Assembly: GCA_948146395.1 (NCBI GenBank)
Contig: OX411545.1
Span: 24,507,526-24,571,525, forward strand
Direction of reading: 5' to 3'
Source of the DNA: Fragum whitleyi
Lineage: Eukaryota; Mollusca; Bivalvia; Cardiida; Cardiidae
DNA length: 64,000 bases
In this document: piece after piece, positions 1-12,088 of the stretch
Position numbering within the stretch: position 1 is the stretch's first letter
How the letters are laid out: each line of letters starts with the position of its first letter
Notes under the pieces: generated by a model
The model's database searches: none
What the model was told of the DNA's origin: nothing
What the model saw: only the letters and a program-made list of their open reading frames with translations
Program-made: the position numbers and the translations under genes

Positions 1-224
1 AATAATCACCTTGGTGACCAGAATAAGTAAAAAGTAGGTTCAGAAAAATAATTTTAGCAAGTTAATGATCAGTTTGTATATTTCAGGATAACCCTGGCTG
101 CCATCTCCATTTTCTCAAAATGCTCAATGATGACAAGATGTCATCATTCAGATTCTTGATGCGCAATGTCTTAGCTACCAGAATCAATCAGGAAAGAAAC
201 TTTATACCACACTACTAGGTCCAG

Positions 225-620
225 CTTAATTTCTGCCGGACTAAACCTGAGAGATTCATTTTTATCATATCTGAAGCCTAAACCACTTCCGTGGTTGACA
301 CTTATGTCGTTATTCACTTTTATAACTTTTATTTATCGTCGCTGCCGTAGCACATGCCCATATGAGCGACGCCCCCAGAGGACGTTTAGTTGTTACGGGG
401 ATAGTGCAAGGATACATAACGAAACTACTGCTGAGATCCGCCATGGTTCTTTAACGTGCTCGGTGTAAAGCACCGTCTCACGGGGCCTCGGTTTAACGTC
501 TCATCCGAAAGACAAGTAGTTTTTGTTAGTGTACCAGTCCGGGAATCGAACCCACGCGGTCGATCTTCAATAGTTTTGAAGTCCGGTGCTCTACCAACTG
601 AGCGAATCGGGCTGGTGTAT
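225..620 (-). repeat. tRNA-derived SINE (family A), copy 1
   Basis: Read on the minus strand, the sequence starts with a tRNA-like head that has a good A box (gctcagttggtagagc, about 588-603) and B box (gggttcgattccc, 541-553). A body beginning gatgagacgttaaaccgagg follows and runs down to about 320. The same order of parts is seen at 27017-27319 on the plus strand. The body resembles, from memory, the conserved core of a widespread animal SINE superfamily (MetaSINE or V-SINE type); I could not check this. Similarity to copy 2 continues past the SINE body to about 225, so a larger repeat may be involved. It is a polymerase III-type retroposon, not a functional tRNA gene, because the tRNA-like part is imperfect and fused to a SINE body. 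Confidence 0.8.
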
Positions 621-2405
621 AGGTTAAAGGAGGTCGAGTGCCCTTTTAGTATAATTCATAGATAATTTCTGTTTAAGGTTTAGAAATTAAAGTATAACTT
701 TTTATATTAAATAATTGCTTCATAGTAAATTGCATACTAAAAGTCTTTATAAATATTATCCCCGACGGCGGCACTCATTCTTTCCGACTATTTGTCTTTC
801 ACCAATGGGTTGATAATCGTAGACCTATGTGAGATAGCAGCTGGAGGCTAGGAAAGGATGTGGTGGTTGCACTGGTGAGAGAAATACCAGGAAACCATTG
901 TTAGGTGCTCCAGCCGCCGCGATATAACTGAAATAATGTTGAAAGCGGCGTAAAACTCCATTCAATCAATCAATTATAAATATTACATTTGTAACGTATT
1001 TTCTACATCAAAAGCGAATAAGAATCTTATTGAAGAAGTTTATTTTTTGAAAGGAGGTAATTATTGCATGACTATGTCTATGTTTAAGTATAATACAATG
1101 TTTTTTTTCCTCCCGACTTTCTTCCCAATAAGAATTGAGAATCCTTACAATTGTCGGTTTATTTTTTGCACGAGAATCTATTTTCCTTCAAGAGTTTGGA
1201 TGCTTGTAAAATCACTCACTGTCGATTTCTTATTACAGTTTTGCGGCTGATATAAAACTTTTCTGCTCTGAGCTAGTTTTTGCTTAAACTGTAGTTAACC
1301 AATTCTCTAAACGTATTTTGGGAAGGATTGAGCCAGTTTTTATTCATCAATTAAGATTTCTATGATTTCTGTACAAAACGCAATGACTTTTCCAGAATAT
1401 TTAACAACAAAACCCGCATATCGAATTGTAAACAAGTGCGTGGCGGATCTGGCCCCCCTTGACCACGGCAATATCTACTCGTCAATTGGAGTGGTATCTA
1501 GTGTTGAATATTTAGCAATCATTTATTCAATTTTCAAATAGAATTTTGAATTGATATGGTTTTACAGATTGAAAAAATGCAAAGTAGAATGGCCCCAATG
1601 AAATATCTTCCGTGCCTGTCGCATTTGGTATTCGGCAATATTCGCTTCTGAGACAGACGAATACGAAACGTTTTCGCTGGGAATAAGTTCACCGAATATT
1701 CGAGTGTATCCTTACAGCCCTACTTCAGCCAACGCAATTTTACAGAAAAATCTTAATGGCGGCGTTCATCCCTATTCAAATAAAAGGTACAAGAAAGGTT
1801 GTACAGGTAAAACACATGTCGAATCATTCTTAAACCCGTCTCGAGACTGACTGTCGCTAGTTGGAAAGTTATGTAAAACCGCGTTACCGTTTCTAATGAC
1901 ACAAGGTGTCTTGATGTGTCATTCGTCTGAACTCGGCCGATTCCTGTAACCTACATTTAAATCGGAGCCGTCGGAGATCGCCCGAGTATTTCCGAATGTA
2001 AGTTCAAGAGGACATGACCTAAATTAACACGTATTTCCGGCTAATAACTACAAGTTGCACCAGCGAAGGCTTGGGTCAAAAACATAGTATCTGTCTCTAC
2101 GGTGTTTAGACACCAACTTTGTTTTTGCTTTAAACTCTCGACAAGCTTACGCCGATCAAAAATTCCCTTGATAAACATTGCAAGATCATTTTGTGTTTTT
2201 CAATGCGAATTTTCATTATCTTCACTTGATGAAGATTACTGGTTTTACGCCATTAAAGAAATAAATAGTGATTTTGCGGAGAAAAATATTGAAAGATACT
2301 AAATTGAATTTTAAGAGGGGCTACTTTATTTCAAATGTATTAACATCCAACAGGATTTTCCTGACATAGTATAACACTGGTGAACGACGTTCGTTCACCA
2401 AAAAT
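619..2405 (+). repeat. Left arm of long inverted repeat
   Basis: This segment reappears as its reverse complement at 3944-5527. Matching landmarks include the stretch around 2050-2240, the region around 1620-1720 and the outer end, where both arms reach a ggttaaagg motif. The inner ends both stop at a 23-bp palindrome (tggtgaacga, three-base loop, tcgttcacca). Agreement is high with scattered substitutions and small indels, so the duplication is not brand new. No recognisable protein domain occurs in the arm; the short open frames here have no family resemblance I know. Confidence 0.85.
761..973 (+). repeat. SINE family B, 5'-truncated, with perfect target duplication
   Basis: The body (ggcggcactcattctttccg to the tail gcggcgtaaaactccattca) is present without the tRNA-like head seen in other family B copies. 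It is flanked by a 12-bp direct repeat, ttataaatatta, at 747-758 and 974-985. The right arm of the inverted repeat holds a single copy of that 12-mer (5388-5399, reverse complement) and no SINE, which is an empty site. Confidence 0.85.
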
Positions 2406-2423
2406 GTTTTGAGAAAAAAAAGA

Positions 2424-2699
2424 TTGTTTGTTTGATTGCAGTTTATGCCGCTTTTAACGATGTTTCAGTTATATCGCGGCTGCAGCACCTGACAATGGAT
2501 TCCTGTTATTTTTCTCACCAGTATAACCATTACATCCCTTCCTAGCCTCCAGTTGTTATCTAACGTAGGTCTACGGTAGTCAACTTATTGTTGAGACTTA
2601 TAGCCGGAAAGAATGAATGCCGCCGTTGGGGGTCGATGAACCAGGGACCTCTAGATTGACATTCCGACGCGCTACCAACTGCGCTTTGACAGCGGCTAC
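2424..2699 (-). repeat. SINE family B, full length
   Basis: On the minus strand a tRNA-like head (gcgcagttggtagcgcgtcg, about 2670-2689) is followed by the family B body and a tail ending in CA-rich caaacaaacaa. It occupies the spacer just inside the left arm of the long inverted repeat. The B box is slightly degraded (ctggttcatcg). Confidence 0.8.
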
Positions 2700-3627
2700 T
2701 ATAAGATGATAGCTATAATGAAATACGGCGATACGGGCATAGTATTGATAATTGATTATCGATTTTATTGTCCGTAATTGAATCAGATTATATCCGATTT
2801 GAATCTTAACTTTGCACAAGAGGGCCCAGATCACCCCGCTTATCACCAAGTTTAAAGGTTTATCCTGTCACTAGCTATAAATATTGCCTGGTAAAAGGGG
2901 GTATGATAAACTTGTTGATATCAGGTCGCTTGATCACGTAACAGCTTTATCATGTCACTTTGTCACGTGACTCTGCCGGATCTTCTTTTGTGGCTGTTCG
3001 GTCTGTAAAGAGTCCCCTGGAACTCATTTTTTCTCTTGAATTTGAGTTTCGTTTTCCGTTAAAAAAATTCACTCGATTCCTTTATTTTAATAATCAAATC
3101 GCGACAACATCGATGACGATGAACATGACTGATGACGTAATCTGTATAAAAATTGTGACGAAGATTTACTTGCGTGTTTACATTCAGCCTCGAAGGCTGT
3201 CAGGATTTTTTAAGCATTTATCTAGATGGAATCAAATCAGATTTTATTCGACCAGAACGATTTCGGAGATATTAGCTTTGCATCTGATCTCTATCTATGT
3301 CCTCTGATTATGAGCAAGGATGGCATTAAATTGAGGTTTGCTTTTAGCTGCATGACAACAAAATTCGACAAAGTAATGGACAGTTGAGATGGCGGTTGAA
3401 TGTAAAATCACCCGAAATACATCTTCTAAATTACTGAGGTATGTAAGTGTATAGCTTAGCTTTTCTTTTGTTAAAGATTTTCTTACTACGGCATCAAAAA
3501 TCCCTACAAATATCGAGTTCTTTGATCGTAAGCGAACAGTCCATCTCATTCACCCATTCACCTCAATGATTAGATATATTACCGTAAATGAATATCTAAT
3601 AGACGTTAAAAGAATTGTAACATGATA
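2700..3627. other. Inverted-repeat spacer, no recognised gene
   Basis: This is the part of the spacer between the family B SINE and the small foldback. Open frames of 84 and 115 codons occur on opposite strands, but neither resembles a protein I know nor has convincing splice context. I see nothing supportable in it. Confidence 0.4.
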
Positions 3628-3785
3628 AATAGAATAGATGATAGGTGACCTGAGATGAAAAAGTTTATCGGGCTCGGTAGCGGAATTTATTCGGTTCGCC
3701 TCCGGCTCACCAGATAAATTCCTACGCCATGCCCGATAAACTTTTCCATCTCAAGTCACCAACCATCTATTCACTATGTATCTTA
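3628..3785. repeat. Foldback element in the spacer
   Basis: Two arms of about 75 bp are near-perfect reverse complements: gatgaaaaagtttatcgggc near 3655 pairs with gcccgataaacttttccatc near 3731. The arms extend outward through aatagatg and ggtgac. The loop is short. A MITE-like foldback is the simplest reading. Confidence 0.75.
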
Positions 3786-3943
3786 TTTGTAATAGAAAAC
3801 AGATCATCATCAAAGATAAAAAAAAACAAACACCGAGATATAACTTAACTGCAATGATTTTGAAAGGGTTAAATGAAATTATGATACTTCTGTTTAAGTT
3901 TAAGCTTATGTGATATAGATGTTAAATAACGAAATTTTATACT

Positions 3944-5527
3944 ATTTTTGGTGAACGAACGTCGTTCACCAGTGTTATACTATGTCAGGAAAATCCTGTT
4001 GGATGTTAATACATTTGAAATAAAGTAGCGCCTCTTAAAATTTAATTTAATATCTTTCAATATTTTTCTCGGCAAAATCACTGTTTATTACTTTAATGGC
4101 GTGATACTAGTATTTTTCATCAAGTGAAGATAATGAAAATTCGCCTTGAAAAACACAAAATGATCTTACAATGTTTATCAAGGGAATTTTTGATCGGCGT
4201 AAGCTTGTCGAGAGTTAAAAGCAAAAACAAAGTTGGTGTCTAAACACCGTAGAGACAGATACTATGTTTTTGACCCAAGCCTTCGCTGGTGCAACTTGTA
4301 GTTATTAGCCGGAAATACGTGTTAATTTAGGTCATGTCCTCTTGAACTTACATTCGGAAATACTCGGGCGATCTCCGACGGCTCCGATTTAAATGTAGGT
4401 TACAGGAATCGGCCGAGTTCAGACGAATGACACATCAAGACACCTTGTGTCATTAGAAACGGTAACGCGGTTTTACATAACTTTTCAACTAGCGACAGTC
4501 AGTCTCGAGACGGGTTTTAAGAATGATTCGACATGTGTTTTACCTGTACAACCTTTATTGTACCTTTTATTTGAATAGGGATGAACGCCGCTATTAACAT
4601 TTTTTTTATCTAAAATTGCGTTGGCTGAAGTAGGGCTGTAAGGATACACTCGAATATTCGGTGAACTGAATATCTTATTCCCAGCGAAAACGTTTCGTAT
4701 TCGTCTGTCTCAGAAGCGAATATTGCCGAATACCAAATGCGACAGGCACGGAAGATATTTCATTGGGGCCATTCTACTTTGCATTTTTTCAATCTGTAAA
4801 ACCATATCAATTCAAAATTCTATTTGAAAATTAAATAAATGATAGCTAAATATTCAACCCTAGATACCACTCCAATTGACGATTAGATATTGCTGTGGTC
4901 AAGGGGTACCAGATCCGTCATGCACTTGTTTAAAATTCGACAGGCGGGTTTAGTTGTTAAATTATTCTGGAAAAGCCTTGCGACTTTTTTACAGAAATCA
5001 TAAAAATCTTAATCGATGAATAAAAACTGGCATCATCCTTCCCAAAATACGTTTAGAATCGGTTAACTACAATTTAAGCAAAACCTAGCTCCGAGCAGAA
5101 AAGTCTAATATCAGCCGCAATACTGTAATAAGATATCGATAGTGAGTGATTTTACAAGCATCCAAACTCTTGAAGGGAAACAATAGGTTCTCATGCAAAA
5201 AATAAACCGACAATTGTAAGGATTCTCAATTTTCATTGGGAAGAAAGTCGGGAGGAAAAAAAAAACATTGTATTATACTTAAACTATTTGTCAGACATAG
5301 TCATGCAATTATTACCTCCCTTTAAAAAAATAAATTTCTTAAATAAGATACTTATTCGCTTTTGATGTGGAAAATACGTTACAAATATAATATTTATAAA
5401 GACTTTTAGTATGCAATTTACTAAGAAGCAATTATTTAATATAAAAAGTTATATTTTAATTTCTAAACCTTAAACAGAAATTATCTATGAATTATACTAA
5501 TAGGGCACTAGACCCCCTTTAACCTAT
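3944..5527 (-). repeat. Right arm of long inverted repeat
   Basis: This is the reverse complement of 619-2405, minus the 0.2-kb SINE inserted in the left arm. Its outer end is the motif cctttaacctatta at 5518-5531. It gives the pre-insertion state for that SINE. Confidence 0.85.
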
Positions 5528-5555
5528 TACAACTAGAAGTGAACTGGTAAGAAAC

Positions 5556-5749
5556 CCAGAGGTAGCTTCGCGTGTATCAGTGCTTTACACTGGGCACGGT
5601 AAAGAACCAATGGGGGTCTTTTCGTAGAAGAGCTAGGGGCGTATGAACCCGGATCTCCTTGTATCCGCTTCTTTCTCTCATGGTCCATACCATATATGCC
5701 TAGAGCACGGAGGGACCTAAATCCTACAAATTCACTTTAACCTATTACT
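5556..5749 (+). repeat. SINE-like repeat (family C) ending in tttaacctatta
   Basis: The stretch gtgctttacactgggcacgg resembles the family A body. It is followed by a distinct 3' part, ggtccataccatatatgc, gagcacggagggacc and then ctttaacctatta. The same 3' part occurs at 26939-27018. The LINE fragment starts immediately after it. Confidence 0.6.
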
Positions 5750-8110
5750 CATGGCATGAAGCAATAATTATCCCTCTATTAAAACCCAATAAACCTAAAA
5801 ATGACCCATCTTCTTATAGGCCCATATCACTAACAAGTACCTTCACAAAACTTATGCAAAAAATGATAAAACCAAGATTATGCAATCATTTAGAAAAGAA
5901 CAATTTAATATCAAAGTACCAATCAGGCTGTAGACAAGGACATTCATGTGATGATAACCTAGCAAGACTAGAAACTGATATTCGGAGAGCACAAAAGAGT
6001 AAGCATTTTCTACTTGCTGTATTTCTAGATTTAACGGCTGCCTTCGATAAACTCTGGAATTCTGGTGCCATACTTTATCTTCAAAAGATAGGCATTAGAG
6101 GTAGACTTTTAAACTGGATAAAATATTTTCTAGAGTGTAGAAAGATAAAAGTAAGACATGAAGGTCAAATATCCGAAACCGTAGAAACAATAAATGGATG
6201 TCCCCAGGGCAGTGTATTATCTCCTATTTTATTTTCTCTGGTCATGAATTCATTGAGGGATACAATTGAAAGTCATAACAGACTGGAAGGTAACATCCTT
6301 GACAATGTTCAGTTGTCTCAGTTTGTTGATGATCGGGCAATATGGACAGAGTCCAAATGTCTAAAATTAGCTGTAAAAAAGGCCCAAAAGGCCCTAAATT
6401 CAATTGAAAACTGGAGCAAAGAAAATGGTTTTCTTATAAATCCTACTAAAACGCAAGTAGTTATTTTCCATCTTAAATCGAATTTATCCCCACCAGAAAA
6501 TAAGCCTGGTTTTCCAAAACTGAAATTAGGCAAAATTGTGCTTCAATATAGCCAATCTGCGACTTTTTTGGGGCTCACTTTCGATAAGTATTTGAAATGG
6601 CAAGAGCATATTGATAATCTTTCCAAAAGAATAGATAAAGACATCAATCTCCTACGTTCAATCAAAGGACATAGCTGGGGATCGGACAAAAATCGCTCTT
6701 TAATATCTACCAAAGTTTAATTAAATCAAAACTAAATTACGGCTCTATTGTTTACAATTCTGCAACAAACAGTGAACTAGATAAACTTCAAAAAATTCAG
6801 AACAAGGCCCTTCGAGTCATTACAAATTGCCCCAAACATATACCCATTAATACATTGATTGCTGAATGTAGCGAGCTACCGTTGCATTTACATAGAGAAG
6901 TAAATATGCTAAAGTACTGGGCAAGATCTATTGGACATGGATCAAATCTGCCGATCAATGAAAAAATTAAAGAAGACCCTATATTCCTCTTCTATCCCAA
7001 ACATGTTAAATCGATTAAAAACCCTTATTCTCAGGAAATTCTGAACTTGACTTCAAAATATCATTTGAATGCAAATGATCTTACAAAGCCGTTTTATTCA
7101 GATTCCTCAGCAATGAAAAAACCAAACATTGACTTCGAACTAACAAAACACATATCGAAAAAGGAGAACCCTGAGCATCATTTGCACAAGACGAAGGAGC
7201 ATATATCTAGGTACATAAACTATATGAAAATATATACTGATGGAAGCAAAGATCAAGAAAGGAGCTTAGCAGGAGCGGGTATAGTTATTTTTGACGAACA
7301 AAATTCTGTTTTATTAAATAAGGGCTTAAATATTGACCATAGGTTATCAATATATACGTGTGAAATGAGCGCCATAAACTATGCACTCGAGTGGCTCAAG
7401 ACTAGGGACTCAAATTTATTCAAAGCACCAAAGATATCTATTTTTTCCGACTCGCTTAGCACATTGCAATCTATGCAGTAAGGCAGATCAAACTCACGAC
7501 CAGAGATACTGGATAGTATATTTAGCTTCATTACATTTCTAGAGGGAAAAGGTCTAGAAGTTACATTTTTCTGGGTCCCAAGTCATGTAGGAAATGAAAT
7601 AGAGGATAAAACTGCAAAATCAGGATCACAATCAGGTGAAAAAATTGAAATAAAAATAAGCATAAAAGAAATGTACTATCTTATCGAACAAAAAGCTAAA
7701 GAAGAGTTCAGAAAAATCGACTTATCCAAATTCGGATTTTATGACCGCCCCTCAGCTATTACGGTATATAGCAAAAACAAAGTTGAAGATACAGTTTATA
7801 CAAAACTAAGATTAAAAGTCAGTCGTCTTGGAGCTGAGCGATATCCGAGAACAAATTGTGAACATTGCGGAGAAATAGAGTCCTTTGAACATGTTTTCTT
7901 CGAATGTCCATATTACAGTGAAAAAAGGATAAGTTTACGAAATGAACTTCTTAGTATAGATATACCGGTAATAAATCGTAAATCTCTGTTATTCCCAGAG
8001 AATAAAATAGCGGTTAAGACAAGAAACGCTATGTTAAAGTATCTCAAAAACATTGATTTAATTAATAAATTGTAGGTATATTGTTGGAAATATATATATA
8101 TAAAAAAAGA
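5747..8110 (+). mobile_element. 5'-truncated non-LTR retrotransposon
   Basis: A LINE fragment that begins within the reverse transcriptase domain, at a W-H-E-A-I-I-I-P-L motif, and ends in a short tail with (ta)n and an A-run at about 8088-8108. It has no upstream endonuclease or ORF1. The presence of a C-terminal RNase H domain and an F-V-D-D box points to the I/jockey-like LINE groups rather than to RTE or L1, as inference. Confidence 0.85.
5752..8075 (+). pseudogene. LINE reverse transcriptase-RNase H, frameshifted
   Basis: The protein would copy element RNA into DNA by target-primed reverse transcription. The reverse transcriptase is readable from about 5752 to 6700. It shows the palm motif with F-L-D-L-T-A-A-F-D near 6028, P-Q-G-S-V-L-S-P-I-L-F near 6200-6235, and F-V-D-D at 6322-6333. 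The frame then shifts by one step near 6690-6705, because the conserved thumb motif (Y-Q-S-L-I-K-S-K-L-N-Y-G) continues in another frame. The RNase H domain has Y-T-D-G-S near 7235, E within C-E-M-S-A, F-S-D-S, and P-S-H-V-G-N-E-I-E-D, so all catalytic acids are present. An in-frame TAA at 7479 splits the domain. A C-x2-C...H...C knuckle (C-E-H-C, then H-V-F-F-E-C) closes the protein. With one shift, one stop and no 5' half, it cannot be autonomous. Confidence 0.85.
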
Positions 8111-8118
8111 TAATTGTA

Positions 8119-8340
8119 TTAACCCTTTTCCTGTTGAAGATGAAAATTATCCCGGACAAAATGCTCGAATTTCAGACATCCAAATCAGTATTGCCCTTTT
8201 TTACGGGACAGCTGGATTGCAGGCGGACGAAATGGACTAGGATCAGACTGCATATTTGTGCTGACTGATCTTATGATAAAATGACTGCCTGGGCTCTAGA
8301 TGCAACGAGAGTTTGTAATTAAAGGCTTCGGGAGGGTTAA
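8119..8340. repeat. piggyBac-like MITE with TTAA flanks (diverged)
   Basis: The element is bounded by TTAA at 8119-8122 and 8337-8340. Its interior starts with cccttttcctg and ends with gaggg. The internal stretch gatcagactgcatatttgtg matches a similar stretch in the copy at 62716-62957. TTAA targets and C/G-run ends are hallmarks of piggyBac superfamily insertions. No transposase is present. Confidence 0.65.
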
Positions 8341-8815
8341 AATAATGAAAATGGAAATAATAGAAACTATAAAAGAGGGAAGATACAGATTATGTTGCAA
8401 TGAATTAGGGGGAAGGAGGTCAGCATGTGGCTGCTCCGAAACCAAATTGTCTCTCAAATCTCTCCTTTATTGAAAAAAATATATAAAATCACTTAAGTCA
8501 ATCAAGTCTAATATCACTATCTAACTAAGCACATATGGAATGTACGAATCAGCAACCAACCAAAGCTGTCATTTAATTCCATTATAATATTACTGCGCTA
8601 GCGTTGTTCTGGGTGTTTGATAGATAAATTAAAGAAATCACACATCAATGTAACACCTTTGTCCTAAGATTAAGTTACAAACACAGCTGTCCAAGTGATC
8701 AGATAAGCAATTATGACATAATGGTGTTATATCAAACTGAGAATGTTTAATAGCTTAATAAACCGCAGGGACCCTGTTAATCCATATAACTTGCATTGAC
8801 TTAAATTTAAGCTAT
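8341..8815. other. Intergenic, nothing recognised
   Basis: AT-rich sequence without open frames of interest, terminal repeats or tandem structure that I can see. Confidence 0.4.
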
Positions 8816-8840
8816 CATAACATAACATAACATAACATAA
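8816..8840. repeat. (CATAA)5 microsatellite, possible LINE tail
   Basis: Five pentamer units are followed by cctttattcaccc, which recurs near 58806 (cctttattcacccaataa). Read on the minus strand this looks like a retroelement 3' end, gggtgaataaagg followed by (TTATG)n. The upstream part (to about 9060) has no coding match. Confidence 0.5.
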
Positions 8841-9664
8841 CCTTTATTCACCCAGTAATGTTTACAACATTAAGCATGGGGGTAGTAATAATAAGACATT
8901 GTACAGTTCAGTTTGGTAAATGGGGGAATTTCAAAATTGGCATATAAATAAGAATTTTCAAGTTTCAGATTGGTACTTGTTACAGATACCGTTCTAAGTA
9001 TCCACGATGGGAGGCTATCCACGATGGATAGGTGCTTAGAATGGTATCGAATACACAAAATTAACAGTCAACATGGTGTGGTTGTTGTACTTTGATTCGA
9101 TTACAAGCTATCCCGTGAATTCACTGATTAATCAGGGGACAGTGTGAACTCGAATTTAGACAACTGCACGTGGAGGTTTGTAAACTTGTGTCAATATTTC
9201 CATTCATGTAATCAATTGAGCATATCAAAATGTTAGATTTACTCGTGGGAAGTATATAATTAAACGGTCATAGTAATTTCTTTCATTAATAGTTTTGCAG
9301 GCTATTAGACATGTGCGAAGGAGAACGGAAACCCGAAAAGGAAACCCGATAACGGAATAAAAGGGGTAGTATCAAAATTAACGAAACACCATAATAACAT
9401 AATTGAAGAAATCTCGTCTATATATTGATCCCGAACCAATATTTTGAATCAAGAAGGCTAATTATTTTCGCCTCCCCATCTCTTCGTAAATTTGTTTGCC
9501 TTTTGTATATTCAATTTGTCTTATTTACCCTCTAACATATGAGGAACATGAGTATTCAAGTTATTCGGCATATGCTGCCTGATATCTTCCACTTAAAACG
9601 CAAAAACAATTACTTTTAAAAAAAAACGTATGTATTAACTATGCAGAACTTAAGGAACTTGTTG

Positions 9665-9921
9665 TTGAATGTGGTTTTACGCCGCTTTCAACAATTTTTA
9701 GTTATATCGCGGCGACTAGAGCATCTTACAAGGGATTCCTGGCTTTTCAGACACCAGTACTACCATTACATCACTTCCTAGCCTCAAGCTGCTATCACAT
9801 GTAGGTCTACAATTATCGACCCATTGGTGGGAGACAAATAGTCGGGGGAAAAGAGAGCTGCCGTAAGGTATCGAACCCGTGATCTTTAAATTGACAGTCC
9901 AACTGCGCTATGACGGCGGCC
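9665..9921 (-). repeat. SINE family B
   Basis: The family B body is in minus orientation, with the tail complement at ttttacgccgctttcaac and a tRNA-like head degraded near the A box (ccaactgcgctatgacggcgg at the end). Confidence 0.75.
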
Positions 9922-9984
9922 TTCATAGAAACTATCGGTACGTCAAACCAATCCTCTAAAACCTTTTAAAGCATAATTTATATT

Positions 9985-10492
9985 TGACTTACGGGTCCCG
10001 TTCGGCGCCCAGAACTCGCCGTAACCCCCTGATCGTGCGGTAGCCGTGCGGCGCATACGGTATCCCCGCGATCATCGCACGGTTTTACATGTGTCGTTGA
10101 CTGTGCGATTTTGCATAAAAAAAGTTATACACGTTTTTAAAAATCACCGAACGGAGGCCTTAGCCCGTAGACTCGTCGTAGAGACATCGCACGATTGCCA
10201 CATGGACATCGCACGGCCACCGTGCGATGTTTTGTCTTTAAGTCTTTAACGGATAATCCTACGGTCCCCGCGTGGGTACCATACGATGATCGTACGGTTG
10301 CAAAAGTTGATAAATAACACGGTCTCCGTGCGGGGATCGCAAGGTTTTATTGCGATCCCTGCACGGACACCTCAGTGATTATTGTGAAAGCTTTATGAAA
10401 ACACGTACAAACACCGCACGATTTTGTGAACACATACGCCGTTTCAGATTTCGATATCGTACGGCGACCGTGCCAAATGTAAACTAGGCTTT
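9985..10492 (+). repeat. CpG- and palindrome-dense module
   Basis: About 0.5 kb packed with variants of ccgtgcggggatcgcaagg, atcgcacggccaccgtgcgat and gatcgtacggt. It ends in tgtaaactaggctttag. A reverse-complement copy lies at 12830-13300. CpG is far more frequent than in the surrounding AT-rich DNA. Open frames across it are by-products of the repeat. I do not recognise a named family. Confidence 0.7.
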
Positions 10493-11090
10493 AGATTACC
10501 GCATTTTTACCGCAAATAGAAATTAACGTTAGAGAATATAGGGTCGATGTTATCTAAAGACTGTCTCTTTTCGCGGTCAAATTTAAAGGTATTAGAAAGT
10601 GTAGGTCAAGGTCATAGAATAACTTATATTTAACCTTGTTATAATTTGTCGTTTTTGCACATCTCTGTGCTATATAAAAATAGACAGAAAAGGAAAATCT
10701 TTATTTTTGATATTGATAATTTTGTACGAGTATACGAACGGTTAATAGTATATTTTCTACAACAGATGTTCTAAGAATTTTGCTGTCCGCAAAAAAGTTG
10801 GACCTCGTCATTTCCCTGTCTTACATGCAGGTCGGATTCTGTGCGAAATTCATTCACCTTTAAATGTTATTTTTTCCTTTGTCCAAGTAATGTAGATTCA
10901 TTATGAGCCAATTAAAAGATTTTGAAACAGTTGTTTCCCTCAGTGTTAACTTGATTTAAATGAAATCAATCATTATTTTATAATTCCCGACACGTCGGCG
11001 TTACCTTTTTTTCAGTCAATAAGCGAAAAGTTACGTCGGTCGGGTCCGAGCCCTTTATCGTGACAAAAATATTATTTTGCAGGCACATAA
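10493..11090. other. AT-rich interior, nothing recognised
   Basis: Lies between the first two palindromic modules of the 9308-13891 element. No coding signal or repeat structure is visible to me. Confidence 0.35.
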
Positions 11091-11600
11091 AATCCGACCG
11101 ACATGGCTATGTCTAATTTCTCGTCCAGTGATGATACAGAAATCATGGGCTGATTAAACAAATTGTGCCGTTAAAACGCCGGCGAGATGTGTTTACTAGA
11201 CGGCGATGCACCGCCGATGCATCGCCGGCTTATCGCCGATACCAAATAGAAGTGAAAAGGTTAGAAAAGGCGTCTGCGATGTGTACAAAATCGGCTAGTG
11301 CCCGGCCCACGATCAGCCGTAGCTCTGCTGATCTCTGGCGATTAGTCGTCGATACAATACAAACTTCCACAAATCTAAAAAAAAAAAAAAAAAAAACATC
11401 GCCCGACTAGTCGACAGGTTTTAAAGATAAAACTCTACGATGCGTCGCCGATGTTTTACAAATCCACTCTTGAATCGGCCAATTCACCCATCAGTCTCTA
11501 GTTTGCGACTAGGCGTCGATTTTATCACTGATTCTACAAAAAGACGTCGACGACGTATCGCCGACGCGTCGGGGCGTTTATGTAAAACTCGCTTTAGCTC
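11091..11600. repeat. Second CpG-rich palindromic module, different core motif
   Basis: Built of short variants such as cgatgcatcgccgg, gacggcgatgcaccgccg and gatgcgtcgccgatg, and interrupted by an A-run at about 11379-11396. It ends in tgtaaaactcgctttag, closely parallel to the end of the 9985-10492 module (tgtaaactaggctttag). The two modules look like separate families with one architecture. Confidence 0.6.
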
Positions 11601-12073
11601 CATGTAATGCTACAAGTGATACTAGCGACGCATCTTAGCTTTGATTACGCAATGCGTCCTCTTTACTGAAAGGCAAGCAATCGGTTTCACTACCTTTTCT
11701 TGAATAAAGTCATCCAGTATATGATTCTTTCAGTCATAGCAATTTTATGAAAGGGTTTGAATGATATACATGTATAGAGGATCTACCCGTAAAATGAACT
11801 TGAGATTGGGTGCCTAAGTTAAAAACTTTTCAACATTGGAAAGTAGGCGCTAATGTTTGAATTTGGTCTTTTCCCCAAGCCCCTGTCTATACGGACTTAT
11901 GGTTTTCTTTTTTGGATGTGGAAAAGCATTGATTGGTGAAATAAGACTGATAGAAACAATTATAGCATGGACAGTGACCTGACGGGATTGGAAGAATCAC
12001 AAAAAAATTCACAAGAGAGTACATTCTAGCATTAAGAAACCATAGTTATTGGCGGTAGCCACACCGATGACTA
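11601..12073. other. Unassigned interior sequence
   Basis: No gene, TIR or tandem repeat that I can support between the second module and the SINE at 12089. Confidence 0.35.
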
Positions 12074-12088
12074 GATTTGCGATACATT

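Noticed and set aside
533..616. tRNA gene on the minus strand
   Set aside because: It has A and B boxes, but the cloverleaf is imperfect and it is fused to a SINE body that recurs at 27017-27319; it is the SINE head.
2102..2302. 66-codon frame in the left arm of the inverted repeat
   Set aside because: Partly preserved in the other arm, but only because the arms are similar; no family resemblance.
5886..6533. Minus-strand frames opposite the LINE
   Set aside because: Shadows of the reverse transcriptase frame.
10046..10249. Coding gene in the CpG-rich block (also 12846-13268)
   Set aside because: The open frames follow from the palindromic motif content; both strands and several frames are open, and no domain is present.
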